A stretch of 64,000 bases of DNA from Roseobacter insulae (GCF_019375555.1 NZ_JAHXDN010000004.1:62001-126000), one strand, 5' to 3'; positions 16,935 through 25,615 are shown, counted from the first letter of the stretch. Made by a program: numbers and translations. Notes: generated by a model from the letters alone, not told the origin.

Positions 16935-17085
16935 GTTTTCCTCCCAAAAGGTTCTGTTTCATCCCGCTCGATGGATGTGGGGCACTTGTTACGGTGGCTG
17001 CCTCAGCCCGGATGGGTAGTCTTCAGTAATTCCAAAATCTGTTTTTGATCCCAGTTTCGAAATCTGCCCTCACCACGCGTCGTCG

Positions 17086-17460
17086 CTATTCAAGCAAGGC
17101 GATAAAAGTCGAAATATTGAGGATGTCTTCGTCGGATAGTTCTTTCGCGCGGGGCGCCATCAAAGCCGTGTTCGGACCTAACTTTTCGCCTGCGCGATAT
17201 CGTTCCAGCTTATCGACAAGATAGGACACAGTTTGATCACGAAGCTTCGGGTAGCTGGCCATGCCTTTCGCTGTGGGGCCGTGGCAGGCACGGCATGTTT
17301 TCCTGTAGAGCACCTCACCCAGACCTGCGTCACCCGACCTTGCGTCGGCTTTGGCATCGGTGACGCCTTCTGCCTGCGCCGGGTTTCCTGAGTAAGACGC
17401 CGCAGCAAACAGGGCCATCGCAACAATGGCCATAGACGGTAAGGACAGCGAAGCCTGCAT
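17086..17460 (-). CDS. Periplasmic c-type cytochrome, single haem
   Basis: 124-aa class I cytochrome c. ATG 17460 is preceded by AAAGGAAC and starts a signal peptide (MQASLSLPSM...GNPAQA). The haem site CRACH is at residues 56-60 and the probable Met axial ligand at 101 (ALMAPRA). It lies 151 nt upstream of the PQQ sugar dehydrogenase on the same strand and is the likely electron acceptor for that enzyme, handing electrons to the terminal oxidase chain. Confidence 0.88.
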   Translation of the reverse strand: MQASLSLPSMAIVAMALFAAASYSGNPAQAEGVTDAKADARSGDAGLGEVLYRKTCRACHGPTAKGMASYPKLRDQTVSYLVDKLERYRAGEKLGPNTALMAPRAKELSDEDILNISTFIALLE

Positions 17461-17919
17461 CTCGTTCCTTTCTGTTATTCGGTGCATCGGCGCTGCTGGA
17501 GATAAGACACCGGCCAGAACAGAAATTCCTTTTGTCGGCTCCACCAGCGTAGCGCGGCTTGCGTCAGAAAATCAACCTTGATGGGGCAGCATGAGGGTGG
17601 CTTGGCCGTCACCTGAAAATGGGTGCGGTCAATTTTGCCAGCGTCACCTCGCGATACGTTTGCTTTGATTGCACCAACAGCGGCGGCAGATGTGAGCGTT
17701 CGCCCTTGGTTCAAATGCGGTGCCGTACCGGGCGCTCAACCGCCATCCGGTGCGGCCCTGCCAAGCGATGTTCTGGCCTTAAGGATTGCGTCTTTATCTC
17801 CGATTTTGTTTTTGCCACGGGCCGACCGTCTCTCGCGCCACCCATTGCAGCGGATTTGCCCCCATGCGCTCACGGGAAGCGCGAACCCCCTGCCCCGCTT
17901 ACGCCAGTGTGAGAAGTTT
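17461..17919. other. Intergenic region without recognised gene
   Basis: About 460 bases between the divergent cytochrome c gene and the AraC-type site A. Overlapping open frames have no ribosome site, family match or coding-like composition. It should contain the cytochrome promoter. Confidence 0.4.
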
Positions 17920-17955
17920 CGGCGGTTACGTCATATTGCCCGGCGGTCGCGTCAT
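17920..17955 (+). promoter_or_regulatory. Tandem direct repeat site A (probable AraC-type operator)
   Basis: CGGCGGTTACGTCAT (17920-17934) and CGGCGGTCGCGTCAT (17941-17955) are direct repeats with a 21-bp period, i.e. two helical turns on one DNA face. The site ends 58 bp before the homocysteine S-methyltransferase ATG, where an activator would contact RNA polymerase. Two more copies lie at 26976-27011 and 28412-28447, flanking the AraC gene. Confidence 0.7.
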
Positions 17956-18013
17956 TCGCAGGCGGCATGGCGCTGCGTAGTTTGCTCTCAGACAAGCAAA
18001 ACACGGTGACGCC

Positions 18014-18970
18014 ATGACGCAACCAAAGTATCGAAACCGCCTGCCGCAACTTGGCACCACACATCTGTTGACCGATGGCGGCATCGAGACCACTCTGATT
18101 TTCCACGAGGGGCTGGATCTGCCGCTCTTTGCCGCCTTTACTCTGCTGAGTAGCGAGCAAGGGCAAGACGCCCTGCGACGGTACTATGAAAGCTACATTC
18201 AGGTGGCGCACGCGCAAAGCGCGGGCCTGATCCTTGACAGCGCGACCTGGCGTGCCAGCCGCGTCTGGGGCGCACAGCTAGGCTATGATGCGAGGGCACT
18301 GGCGGACGCCAATCGCGCAGCTGTCGCCATGCTCTTTGATCTGCGCTCGCGGTACGAAGGCGCGGCGCCATTCGTCGTCAGCGGGAATGTGGGGCCCAGG
18401 TCGGATGGCTATATCGCTGACGAATTACTGACGCCAAGTGCCGCAGACGCCTATCACGCCGAGCAGATCGCGACGCTTGCGACGGCAGGTGTCGACATGA
18501 TCAGTGCAATCACCATGACGCACGCCGGTGAGGCAGCCGGGATCGCACGGGCCTGCAGGCGATTGGGCATGCCCCTGGCGCTGGCCTTCACGGTAGAAAC
18601 TGACGGGCGGCTGCCGTCCGGACAGACGCTGGGTGACGCGATCCGCGAGGTCGATGCCGACCCGTCCGGTGGCCCCAGCTACTACATGATCAATTGCGCG
18701 CACCCGGATCACTTCCGGTCAGCGTTGCAGACCCGGGAAGACTGGCCGCTCAGGATAGGCGGGTTGCGCGCAAACGCGTCGCGCAAGAGCCACGCCGAGC
18801 TTGACGAGGCCGAAACGCTTGACGTGGGCGACCCGAGGGCGCTTGGGCGTGACTATGCCAGCCTCTTGCCGCTGTTGCCGAACCTGCGTGTCTTCGGCGG
18901 CTGCTGCGGCACCGACCATCGCCATATTCATGAGATCGGCCATGCCTGTCTCCCGGCGCGGGCCGCCTGA
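18014..18970 (+). CDS. Homocysteine S-methyltransferase family protein (first copy)
   Basis: 318-aa zinc methyltransferase of the MmuM/BHMT type. The three Zn-ligand cysteines are visible: C228 in MINCAHP and C297/C298 in GGCCGTD. The N-terminus LTDGGIETTLIF and the substrate region SGNVGPRSDGY fit the TIM barrel. It transfers a methyl group from a donor (S-methylmethionine, betaine or similar) to homocysteine or an analogue. Members of this branch lack a cobalamin domain. First gene of a plus-strand operon running to 25235, just after AraC-type site A. A paralogue is at 62130-63065. The methyl donor is unknown. Confidence 0.85.
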   Translation: MTQPKYRNRLPQLGTTHLLTDGGIETTLIFHEGLDLPLFAAFTLLSSEQGQDALRRYYESYIQVAHAQSAGLILDSATWRASRVWGAQLGYDARALADANRAAVAMLFDLRSRYEGAAPFVVSGNVGPRSDGYIADELLTPSAADAYHAEQIATLATAGVDMISAITMTHAGEAAGIARACRRLGMPLALAFTVETDGRLPSGQTLGDAIREVDADPSGGPSYYMINCAHPDHFRSALQTREDWPLRIGGLRANASRKSHAELDEAETLDVGDPRALGRDYASLLPLLPNLRVFGGCCGTDHRHIHEIGHACLPARAA

Positions 18971-18982
18971 ACTTCCAAGATA

Positions 18983-19000
18983 CCGCCGTCCGGACGGCGG
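18983..19000 (+). promoter_or_regulatory. Perfect GC palindrome / intra-operonic hairpin
   Basis: CCGCCGTCCGGACGGCGG is a perfect 18-bp palindrome 13 bases after the methyltransferase stop. There is no T-run, so it may stabilise or attenuate the mRNA rather than end it. Similar hairpins occur in the next two gaps of this operon (19770-19796, 20682-20705). Confidence 0.5.
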
Positions 19001-19050
19001 AGCTAACCGCGGCAGTGCCGCACATATTTGCAAACCAAAAGGAACAGATC

Positions 19051-19758
19051 ATGCGAACTCTTACACTTCTTCTGATGACCTCAACCCTCGCCGCGCCGGC
19101 CTGGGCGGTCGATGCGGACGGGCAAGGCCCGGCGGTCGCTTTCGACATCACCTTCCTGTCCCACGTCGAAGCGGGCGTGGCAGAGCAGGATGTCTACGTC
19201 ACGCGCGGATCCTCGCAGGGCAAAGTCTATCGGCCCGGTCCTGATGACAGCAACCTCAACGCACCGCTTTTCGCCGCCGCCAAACCGCAGCCGCATGATC
19301 CGGGCAACCCCGCAGCCGTTGGCCCGTTCAAAAAGGGCGCAAAGCTCGATCTGACCCTTGGTGACTGGCTGTCCGCTTCTGGCATCGGACACTACCATGT
19401 CGAAGATGGCGCAGGTCATCTGACCGTCGAGTTCGAGGGGCTTGTTCCAAACGGGGTCTACACGCTGTGGCACTTTTTCATGGTCAATGGCGAAACCGAT
19501 CCGTTCATCGGCACATTCGATCTGCCGGTGGGCGCGTTCGACGGCAGCCAGTCGGTTTTTGTCGCCGATGCGGAAGGATCTGCCACTTTCGATCAGAGCT
19601 TTGACACAGCGCTGCAATTGTCCGGCGAACAGCTGACTGCGGGCCTTGCAGTCAACTGGCACAGCGACGGCATGACCTACGGTGTCATGCCCGGCGATTT
19701 TGGCGAAAGCGCACACATCCAGCTTTTCACCGCGCTGCCGCAGCGCCCGGGCCTCTGA
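19051..19758 (+). CDS. Secreted protein of unknown function
   Basis: 235-aa protein. ATG 19051 follows AAAAGGAAC and begins a clean signal peptide (MRTLTLLLMTSTLAAPAWA). The mature part is beta-rich, with the strings DVYVTRGSSQGKVYRPG, GIGHYHVEDGAGHLTVEF and YTLWHFFMVNGETDPFIGTFD. The last resembles superoxide-dismutase-like or anti-sigma-anchor folds seen in secreted proteins, but I cannot assign a family. No cysteines in the mature part. Second gene of the methyltransferase operon. A different secreted protein sits next to the paralogous methyltransferase at 61398. Confidence 0.7.
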   Translation: MRTLTLLLMTSTLAAPAWAVDADGQGPAVAFDITFLSHVEAGVAEQDVYVTRGSSQGKVYRPGPDDSNLNAPLFAAAKPQPHDPGNPAAVGPFKKGAKLDLTLGDWLSASGIGHYHVEDGAGHLTVEFEGLVPNGVYTLWHFFMVNGETDPFIGTFDLPVGAFDGSQSVFVADAEGSATFDQSFDTALQLSGEQLTAGLAVNWHSDGMTYGVMPGDFGESAHIQLFTALPQRPGL

Positions 19759-19769
19759 CGCCCACTGCC

Positions 19770-19796
19770 GGCGCGGGGCCGATCGGGGCCCGCGCC
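19770..19796 (+). promoter_or_regulatory. GC-rich intra-operonic hairpin
   Basis: GGCGCGGG pairs with CCCGCGCC, with the small inner palindrome CCGATCGG, in the 67-base gap between the secreted protein and the OsmC gene. No T-run. The OsmC ribosome site AAGGAG lies just downstream, so the structure may shape relative expression. Confidence 0.5.
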
Positions 19797-19825
19797 GATT
19801 TCAACACAGAAAAGGAGACCTTCAC

Positions 19826-20389
19826 ATGACCTTAAATACGGAAACTTCCCAGAAGAACGGCGTCAACGTTCAGGCATTGCTTGACGCACGCGCAGCCCTT
19901 GAGGCGGCGCCCGACGCCGCGCAATTCACCTGGCGCGCAGCCTGTGAGTGGATTGATGGTGTTCACAGCCGCTCCACAATCGAAGGGTTTTTCGGCCTCG
20001 GAGAAGAACAGAGCCACAGGCAGGGGTTCTCGATCGACGCGGATCACCCGCCACAATTCGCAGCCGAAGACATGGGGCCAACACCCGTCGAAATCGTGCT
20101 GAGCGCCCTGGCAAGCTGTCTGACGGCGGGCGTCGCGTCGGTGGCCGAAAACCGCGGCATCAAGCTCCGGTCGGTCAGGGCGATGCTTGAGGGCGACATG
20201 GACATCGCCGGAATCCTTGGCATCGACGCGGATGTCCGCAACGGCTTCAAGGCCGTGCGCGTGACGTTCGACATCGACGCTGATGCCTCGAGCGAAGACA
20301 TCGCGGCACTGGTCGCACAAGCGCAGAAGCGTTCCGCCGTCTTCGACATTCTCACCAACCCAACTGCCGTTCAGGTGACCGTCGTCTGA
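19826..20389 (+). CDS. OsmC family protein
   Basis: 187-aa OsmC/YhfA-like protein. The start ATG 19826 is preceded by AAGGAG. The family core is visible: PTPVEIVLSALASCLTAGV with the conserved peroxidatic-type Cys in ASC, then RGIKLRSVRAMLEG and a C-terminal SAVFDILTNPTAVQVTV, where the second Cys of classical OsmC is replaced by Ser. OsmC proteins reduce organic hydroperoxides or handle reactive thiols. One-Cys variants may bind rather than reduce. Third gene of the thiol/methyl operon, consistent with sulfur or redox chemistry. Confidence 0.82.
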   Translation: MTLNTETSQKNGVNVQALLDARAALEAAPDAAQFTWRAACEWIDGVHSRSTIEGFFGLGEEQSHRQGFSIDADHPPQFAAEDMGPTPVEIVLSALASCLTAGVASVAENRGIKLRSVRAMLEGDMDIAGILGIDADVRNGFKAVRVTFDIDADASSEDIAALVAQAQKRSAVFDILTNPTAVQVTVV

Positions 20390-20427
20390 CGCCGCCTGAC
20401 CGCAGCAGCTTACGAAAGGACTTTGCA

Positions 20428-20664
20428 ATGCACACTCATGCTCAAGAGGCGGAGGCCCGCTGCCGGAAAGCCGAACGACCAACCGCGCCGGAAGCCAATC
20501 TGATCAGCAGGATCCGACAGTTCATCCTCACCCGGCGAGGCACGCCCCGCCGCCGGCCAATCGGTCGGCTTGACAGGCACATGGACGAAAGGCTGCTCAA
20601 CGATATCGGACTGACGCGCGGCGATCTTTTTAGGCCGGTCCGACGAACCGACCTGCCGTTCTAA
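20428..20664 (+). CDS. DUF1127 domain small protein
   Basis: 78-aa Arg-rich protein. The C-terminal half carries the DUF1127 signature (RPIGRLDRHMDERLLNDIGLTR, seen as DERLLNDIG at about residues 52-60). The ATG follows GAAAGGA at good spacing. DUF1127 proteins in alphaproteobacteria have been linked to RNA binding and turnover. In this operon it may tune expression rather than act in metabolism. The N-terminal half has no recognisable motif. Confidence 0.82.
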   Translation: MHTHAQEAEARCRKAERPTAPEANLISRIRQFILTRRGTPRRRPIGRLDRHMDERLLNDIGLTRGDLFRPVRRTDLPF

Positions 20665-20681
20665 CCTGCACGGGTTCCAAA

Positions 20682-20705
20682 CAGGGTGCCCGCCCGGGCG
20701 CCCTG
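20682..20705 (+). terminator. Stem-loop between DUF1127 and monooxygenase genes
   Basis: CAGGGTGCCC pairs with GGGCGCCCTG (one mismatch, 4-base loop), followed by ACCTCTCTTAG, a modest pyrimidine run. It could be a leaky terminator or an mRNA-processing hairpin. It lies 54 bases before the next ATG. Confidence 0.45.
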
Positions 20706-20759
20706 ACCTCTCTTAGAAACACAATGTGGCCGGGTTTTCCGGACGCAGAAGGCAGCGAC

Positions 20760-21992
20760 ATGAAACACGCAACCGCCATCATCATCGGCGCAGGGCATGC
20801 CGGCCTCGCCATGAGCCGGGCCCTGACCTGCCGGTCTGTCGATCACGTCGTTCTCGAACGTGGCGGTCCGGGCCACGCCTGGCGCACAGAGCGTTGGGAC
20901 AGCCTGCATATGATTACACCCAATTGGGCCAATGGCCTTCCCGGCGCGCCGTACAAAGGTCCCGACCGTGACAGCTATATGTCGGCCACGGCATTCGCCG
21001 ACAGTCTGGAGCTGTATGCGAAAACGATAGCCGCCCCGGTGCGCGGCGGTGTGACGGTCACACGGCTTACCCGCGAGGCTCAGGGGTTTCGCATCGAAAC
21101 CGACCAGGGGCCCTACAGCGCCGAGACAGTTGTGAACGCAACGGGCGCAACCCGGCTGCCCAGGGTGCCCGCGCTGTCAGGGGACATCCCGCCAGGCATT
21201 CTTCAGATCACCACGGATCGCTACCGCAATCCTGCGGCCCTGCCGCCCGGCGACGTTCTTGTTGTCGGCGCATCGGCGTCCGGCGTTCAGATCGCCCGCG
21301 AACTGCAGCTTTCGGGCAGGCAGGTTATTCTGGCGGTAGGCGGACACCTGCGCCTGCCGCGCCGCTACCGCGGGCGCGACATTGATCACTGGCTTGATGT
21401 CTGCGGCATAAGCGACGAACGCGCGGGCGAGATCGAAGACCTCTCTCGTGCGCGCAGGGTACCCTCTGCACAGCTTCATGGCGCCAGCGCGGTCGATCTG
21501 AATGCACTGCAGGCCCTTGGCGTTGAAATCACCGGGCGATTGTCTGCGCTGCGCGATGGCAGGGCACTTTTCTCGGGTGGTCTTGAAAGCCTCACATCAT
21601 CCGCGGATCTCAAAATGAACCGCACGCTTCAGCGCATTGATGACTGGATCGCAGCCATGGCAGAACCCGGCCGGATCACCGCACCCGACCGGCCGGAACC
21701 GACCGTCCTGGGCACCACCCCCCGCCTCTCACTGGAACTGAGCGGGTCTCTTCGCACAGTCGTCTGGGCGACCGGATATACGGCTGACCACAGGTGGATG
21801 GATATGCCGCTCTTTGATGCCCGCGGTCGGCTGCGGCACGACGGCGGCATCTGTCCGGTGCAGGGGCTTTACGTGCTGGGGCTGCCCATATTGCGCCGCC
21901 GCCGGTCGCACCAGATCTCGGGGGCGGCGGCGGACACGCATGATCTTTCCATTCATATCGAACGGCACCTCGACGCGTGCCGCGCCGCCTGA
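20760..21992 (+). CDS. FAD-dependent NAD(P)H oxidoreductase / flavin monooxygenase-like
   Basis: 410-aa two-dinucleotide-binding flavoprotein. FAD site GAGHAGLAMS is at residues 9-18. A second Rossmann motif, GASASGVQIAREL, near residue 180 should bind NAD(P)H. The N-terminal WRTERWDSLHMITPNW and later VVWATGYTADH are typical of CzcO/flavin-monooxygenase-like proteins. It probably oxygenates a small S- or N-containing compound. The start ATG 20760 places the FAD motif at the usual distance. In operon with cysteine synthase and methyltransferase genes. The substrate is not evident. Confidence 0.82.
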   Translation: MKHATAIIIGAGHAGLAMSRALTCRSVDHVVLERGGPGHAWRTERWDSLHMITPNWANGLPGAPYKGPDRDSYMSATAFADSLELYAKTIAAPVRGGVTVTRLTREAQGFRIETDQGPYSAETVVNATGATRLPRVPALSGDIPPGILQITTDRYRNPAALPPGDVLVVGASASGVQIARELQLSGRQVILAVGGHLRLPRRYRGRDIDHWLDVCGISDERAGEIEDLSRARRVPSAQLHGASAVDLNALQALGVEITGRLSALRDGRALFSGGLESLTSSADLKMNRTLQRIDDWIAAMAEPGRITAPDRPEPTVLGTTPRLSLELSGSLRTVVWATGYTADHRWMDMPLFDARGRLRHDGGICPVQGLYVLGLPILRRRRSHQISGAAADTHDLSIHIERHLDACRAA

Positions 21993-22019
21993 ACAGGCCG
22001 CGTAAAAAGGAGCTTAAAC

Positions 22020-23591
22020 ATGTCGAACTTATTCGTTGAACTTGCCGAAAAGCAGAACGCCGGGTCTGGCGTCACAAACCCGAACCGCGCGGCCCGGAAC
22101 GGACCGAGGGCATCCATTCTCGACACCATCGGCGGCACACCGGTGGTCCGTCTGAACAACATCGGGCCGGACCACGTGGCGCTTTTTGCCAAGCTTGAGG
22201 CCTTCAACCCGCTGGGATCGGTCAAGGACAGGCTGGCGCTCGCCGTGATCGAGGATGCGGAGCGGTCGGGTGCGCTGAAACCCGGTCAGACCGTCATCGA
22301 GGCAACGTCGGGCAACACTGGCATCGGACTGGCCATGGTATGCGCGCAAAAAGGCTACCCGCTGGTGATCGTCATGGCCGAGAATTTCAGCCTCGAACGC
22401 CGGAAACTGCTGCGGTTCCTGGGCGCAAAGGTTATCCTGACGCCCGCCTCCGAGCGTGGAACGGGTATGTTTCGAACCGCCGAACGGTTGGCCGAGGCGC
22501 GGGGCTGGTTCTTTTGTCGACAGTTCGAAAATGAAGCCAACGCAGAGTTTCACGCGCAAACGACCGCTCAGGAAATCCTCGGTGACTTCGAGGAAATCGG
22601 GCTTGACTACTGGGTGACCGGGGTCGGCACGGGTGGCACGTTGAACGGCGTCGCGGGTCAGTTGAGAGAGCACAGCCCCGACACCCGCATCGTCGTTGCG
22701 GAGCCCGACAATGCGCAGCTCCTCGCCAGCGGCGTGCCGCAACTGCGGCGACCGGATGGGGCGGCCGCGCGCAGCCATCCGAACGCGCGCGCCCATCCCG
22801 TGCAGGGCTGGACCCCCGACTTCATCTCCAAGCTGGCCGGTGACGTACAGGACGCTGGCCGGATTGATATCTTCCAACCCGTCCCCGGCGCGGACGCGCT
22901 GCGGGTCGCGCAGGAGCTGGCGCGGCGGGAGGGCGTTTTCTGCGGGATCAGCGGCGGGGCCACCGTCGCCGCGGCGATTGCGCTGGCGGAAGGTGCACCC
23001 GAGGGCAGCACGATCCTCGCCATGGTCCCCGATACGGGCGAGCGATATCTGTCAACACCGCTGTTCGATCACATCAAGGTTGAAATGGACGAAGAGGAGG
23101 CGGAAATTGCGCGATCCGCCAGGGCGCAGGCACCGGTGACACCACCGGCGTCCACCCGGAATGAGCCGGCCCCGCCGGTCTCCGAAGAAATGCTCGATTT
23201 CGTCAGGGCGGTCATAGACGATGCAAACGATCCTGTTGTGATGTTCGGTTTTGAGTGGTGCGAGTTCTGCTGGGCCGTAAGGCGTCTCCTTGATGCGGCC
23301 GGGGTGCCTTTCCGGTCCATCGATGTCGACAGCGCCGAGTATCGCCAGGAGGATCGGGGGGGCGAGGTGCTGCGCGCGCTCTTCTCGCATACGGGTATGC
23401 GGACGGTGCCACAGGTCTTCATTGGCGGCACGCTGGTTGGCGGTGCGGACGAGGTGCTTGCAGCGGCGGATGACGGCACGCTTGCCCAGAGGCTGACGCA
23501 ACTCACGCCTCCGATTGATTTCAGACCGGTCGCTAATCCGATGGATTATCTGCCAAAATGGGTGCGCCGCCCCGCGAGAGCTGGGGTCTGA
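22020..23591 (+). CDS. Cysteine synthase fused to a glutaredoxin-like domain
   Basis: 523-aa fusion. Residues ~30-350 are a PLP-dependent O-acetylserine sulfhydrylase-type enzyme, with PLP lysine K69 in LGSVKDR, TSGNTG (96-101), the glycine loop GTGGTLNG (203-210) and GISGG (309-313). After a Pro/Ala-rich linker (~365-388) a glutaredoxin domain follows, with active site CEFC (C414, C417) and TVPQVFIGG (462-470). The architecture suggests local redox control or thiol supply to the synthase. AAAGGAG precedes the ATG. Standard CysK is ~310-330 residues, so the extra ~170 are the glutaredoxin part and linker. Central gene of the AraC-site-A operon. Confidence 0.9.
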   Translation: MSNLFVELAEKQNAGSGVTNPNRAARNGPRASILDTIGGTPVVRLNNIGPDHVALFAKLEAFNPLGSVKDRLALAVIEDAERSGALKPGQTVIEATSGNTGIGLAMVCAQKGYPLVIVMAENFSLERRKLLRFLGAKVILTPASERGTGMFRTAERLAEARGWFFCRQFENEANAEFHAQTTAQEILGDFEEIGLDYWVTGVGTGGTLNGVAGQLREHSPDTRIVVAEPDNAQLLASGVPQLRRPDGAAARSHPNARAHPVQGWTPDFISKLAGDVQDAGRIDIFQPVPGADALRVAQELARREGVFCGISGGATVAAAIALAEGAPEGSTILAMVPDTGERYLSTPLFDHIKVEMDEEEAEIARSARAQAPVTPPASTRNEPAPPVSEEMLDFVRAVIDDANDPVVMFGFEWCEFCWAVRRLLDAAGVPFRSIDVDSAEYRQEDRGGEVLRALFSHTGMRTVPQVFIGGTLVGGADEVLAAADDGTLAQRLTQLTPPIDFRPVANPMDYLPKWVRRPARAGV

Positions 23592-23595
23592 GGCC

Positions 23596-24339
23596 ATGGA
23601 CGCAGCATTTATCCGTCTCAGCCACAAACCGGAACCCCTTGATCGGCCAGTCTGGGCGGCGTTGAAAACGCGTCACACCGGCTTTGCCGAAACAGATGGC
23701 CCGGCCTGCGCCTATTCCGAAGATGTTGCGCCCTTCGGGGCCGTTGACCCAACTGCGCCAGAGACGCAGTCCTGCTTGGAACGCCTGACCCGGCGGCGCA
23801 TGAACGGTATTGTTTTCATGCAATCCGACGTGGTGCAGGTTCCCGCAGGGCTCGCCTGCACGCGTGAGGCAGCCGGGGTGCAGATGATACTCGCACAGCC
23901 TGTCGCGGCAGGTGAAGCGGGCATGATTTCGCGTCTGACGCCGGGCGATGTGGCGGAGATGCTGGGCCTTGTGGCACGTGCCGAGCCCGGCCCATTTGCC
24001 GCCCGCACCCATCTGCTGGGGGCGTATTGGGGCATTCGGCGCGGGGGTCGCCTCGTGGCCATGGCGGGAGAGCGGCTGCGGCTGCCCGGCTATTGCGAGA
24101 TCAGCGCCGTCTGCGTTCACCCGGCGTACCAGGGACAGGGGTTCGCCCGCCGGCTGGTGATGCATGTGGCGCGGGGCATAGTGGCGCGCGGTGAAACCCC
24201 GATACTGCACACTTACGCGGACAACCACGCGGCAATCGCCCTCTACCATCATCTGGGGTTCCGCGTAAGCCGCCAGATGCACATCGTGACGCTGGTGCAT
24301 GCCGACGCGCGCGCAACAGCTCCGCTTCCGCCAGGGTGA
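23596..24339 (+). CDS. GNAT family N-acetyltransferase (FR47-like)
   Basis: 247-aa protein. The C-terminal half has the acetyl-CoA site: CEISAVCVHPAYQGQGFARRL (about 173-193, with the Q/RxxGxG/A variant QGQGFA), then HTYADNHAAIALYHHLGF. The N-terminal ~110 residues are a divergent second domain, common in FR47-type proteins. It starts four bases after the fusion-gene stop, so it is cotranslated. The acceptor could be an amino acid or thiol. N-acetylating a cysteine conjugate would fit the neighbours but is inference. Confidence 0.8.
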   Translation: MDAAFIRLSHKPEPLDRPVWAALKTRHTGFAETDGPACAYSEDVAPFGAVDPTAPETQSCLERLTRRRMNGIVFMQSDVVQVPAGLACTREAAGVQMILAQPVAAGEAGMISRLTPGDVAEMLGLVARAEPGPFAARTHLLGAYWGIRRGGRLVAMAGERLRLPGYCEISAVCVHPAYQGQGFARRLVMHVARGIVARGETPILHTYADNHAAIALYHHLGFRVSRQMHIVTLVHADARATAPLPPG

Positions 24340-24398
24340 CGCGCCCGGGCGACCCCAAAGTTGGCTACAACTTTCACTCATGTTTTCCGGAGACCGTT

Positions 24399-25235
24399 AT
24401 GAATACCAATTCACAGACAGGTTTTTTTCATGTTGAGCGTTCCGGGCAGGCGCATGCGACACCTGTCATGGCACTGCATTGCTCGGGCGCGAACGGGTCG
24501 CAGTGGGCGCATCTCGCCCCTCTTTTCAACGGCGATACCGCCTTCATTGCCCCGACCCTTGCAGGACCGGAGGCAGCCGCCGCGGGCTGGACGATGCAGT
24601 CCTATACGCTGACAGAAGAAGCCCGGCCCCTTGTGGATCACCTGCGCAGGGCGCGCCGACCGGTGCACCTCGTCGGTCATTCTTATGGCGGGGCCTTGGT
24701 GCTTCACATCGCGCGCCACTACCCGCAGCATGTCGCTTCCCTGTGCCTTTATGAGCCCACATCCTTCAGCCTCCTTGCGCGGTCAGACCCGAATGATCTG
24801 CGGCTCTACCACGAGCTTGAGACGTTTGCCGCCTCGTTGGCAGAAGAAGTGCGCACTGGCCACGCGGCTTATGTTGCCGAGGCATTCACTGACTTTTGGG
24901 GAGGCTTGGGCGCCTGGTTGGCGCTGCGACCGGACAGGCAGCAGGAACTGATAGCCTGGGCACCGAAGGCAGCGTTGGACTTCGGTGCGCTGCTCTACGA
25001 GCAGCAGGGGCCGCATTTGCCGCCCTCCCTGCCCGTGACGCTGATAAGCGGCGCACAGACCCGTGCCCATGCACAACGGGTTGTCGCCTTATTGGCGGAA
25101 GAAATGCCGCAGGCAATTCTTGTCGAACTCGCCGGGGCCGGGCACTTGGGTCCTTTCACCTTCCGCAAAAAGGTATCGGGTATTATCAGAGATCACGTTG
25201 AACAGCTGTCCGGTCGTGCATCACGCATGACGTGA
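24399..25235 (+). CDS. Alpha/beta hydrolase
   Basis: 278-aa alpha/beta-hydrolase fold enzyme. The nucleophile elbow GHSYGG (Ser at about 96) and C-terminal His in AGAGHLGPF are present, with an oxyanion-type LHCSGANGSQW near the N-terminus. CCGGAG precedes ATG 24399. No signal peptide, so cytosolic. Last gene of the operon beginning at 18014, followed by a GC hairpin. Substrate unknown: an ester, thioester or amide. Confidence 0.82.
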   Translation: MNTNSQTGFFHVERSGQAHATPVMALHCSGANGSQWAHLAPLFNGDTAFIAPTLAGPEAAAAGWTMQSYTLTEEARPLVDHLRRARRPVHLVGHSYGGALVLHIARHYPQHVASLCLYEPTSFSLLARSDPNDLRLYHELETFAASLAEEVRTGHAAYVAEAFTDFWGGLGAWLALRPDRQQELIAWAPKAALDFGALLYEQQGPHLPPSLPVTLISGAQTRAHAQRVVALLAEEMPQAILVELAGAGHLGPFTFRKKVSGIIRDHVEQLSGRASRMT

Positions 25236-25249
25236 GCCGCGCGCGCGGC
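25236..25249 (+). terminator. Candidate operon-end hairpin
   Basis: GCCGCGCGCGCGGC is a perfect 14-bp palindrome immediately after the hydrolase stop, followed by CTTTGG. It lacks a proper T-run, so efficiency is uncertain, but the position fits the end of the eight-gene operon. Confidence 0.4.
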
Positions 25250-25615
25250 CTTTGGCGAACAAAAACAACTGATCAACCCGACGACCGGGGCCGGCGGAAG
25301 CCGAATACGGGGACTGGAGAGGCGGGCGATAGGCATGTCTAAAATTACCCTGTGGTGCCCGACCTGGTGAAAGCCCAGATGGCCGACTGTTTGCGGCACC
25401 CAAGCTATCCGCCCTGCATGGGGGTGCATATTATGCTGCAAATCCCGTTCGATTTATGCGGTGCACGCAAAATGTGCCCGGAGAGCTTGCGCGATCTGCC
25501 CGCCAGACTGAGATGTGCGTGGTTGCCTGACAACGGGCACAGGTGCCGCCCCTGAGGTGATCACATTCGCAGCCCCGCTGTGTTCGCGTGAACTTCATGC
25601 GCCCGCGTTACCGCG
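25250..25615. other. Intergenic region without recognised gene
   Basis: About 365 bases between the hydrolase operon and the palindromic pair upstream of the AraC gene. Short frames only, none with a supported start. Nothing else recognised. Confidence 0.4.
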
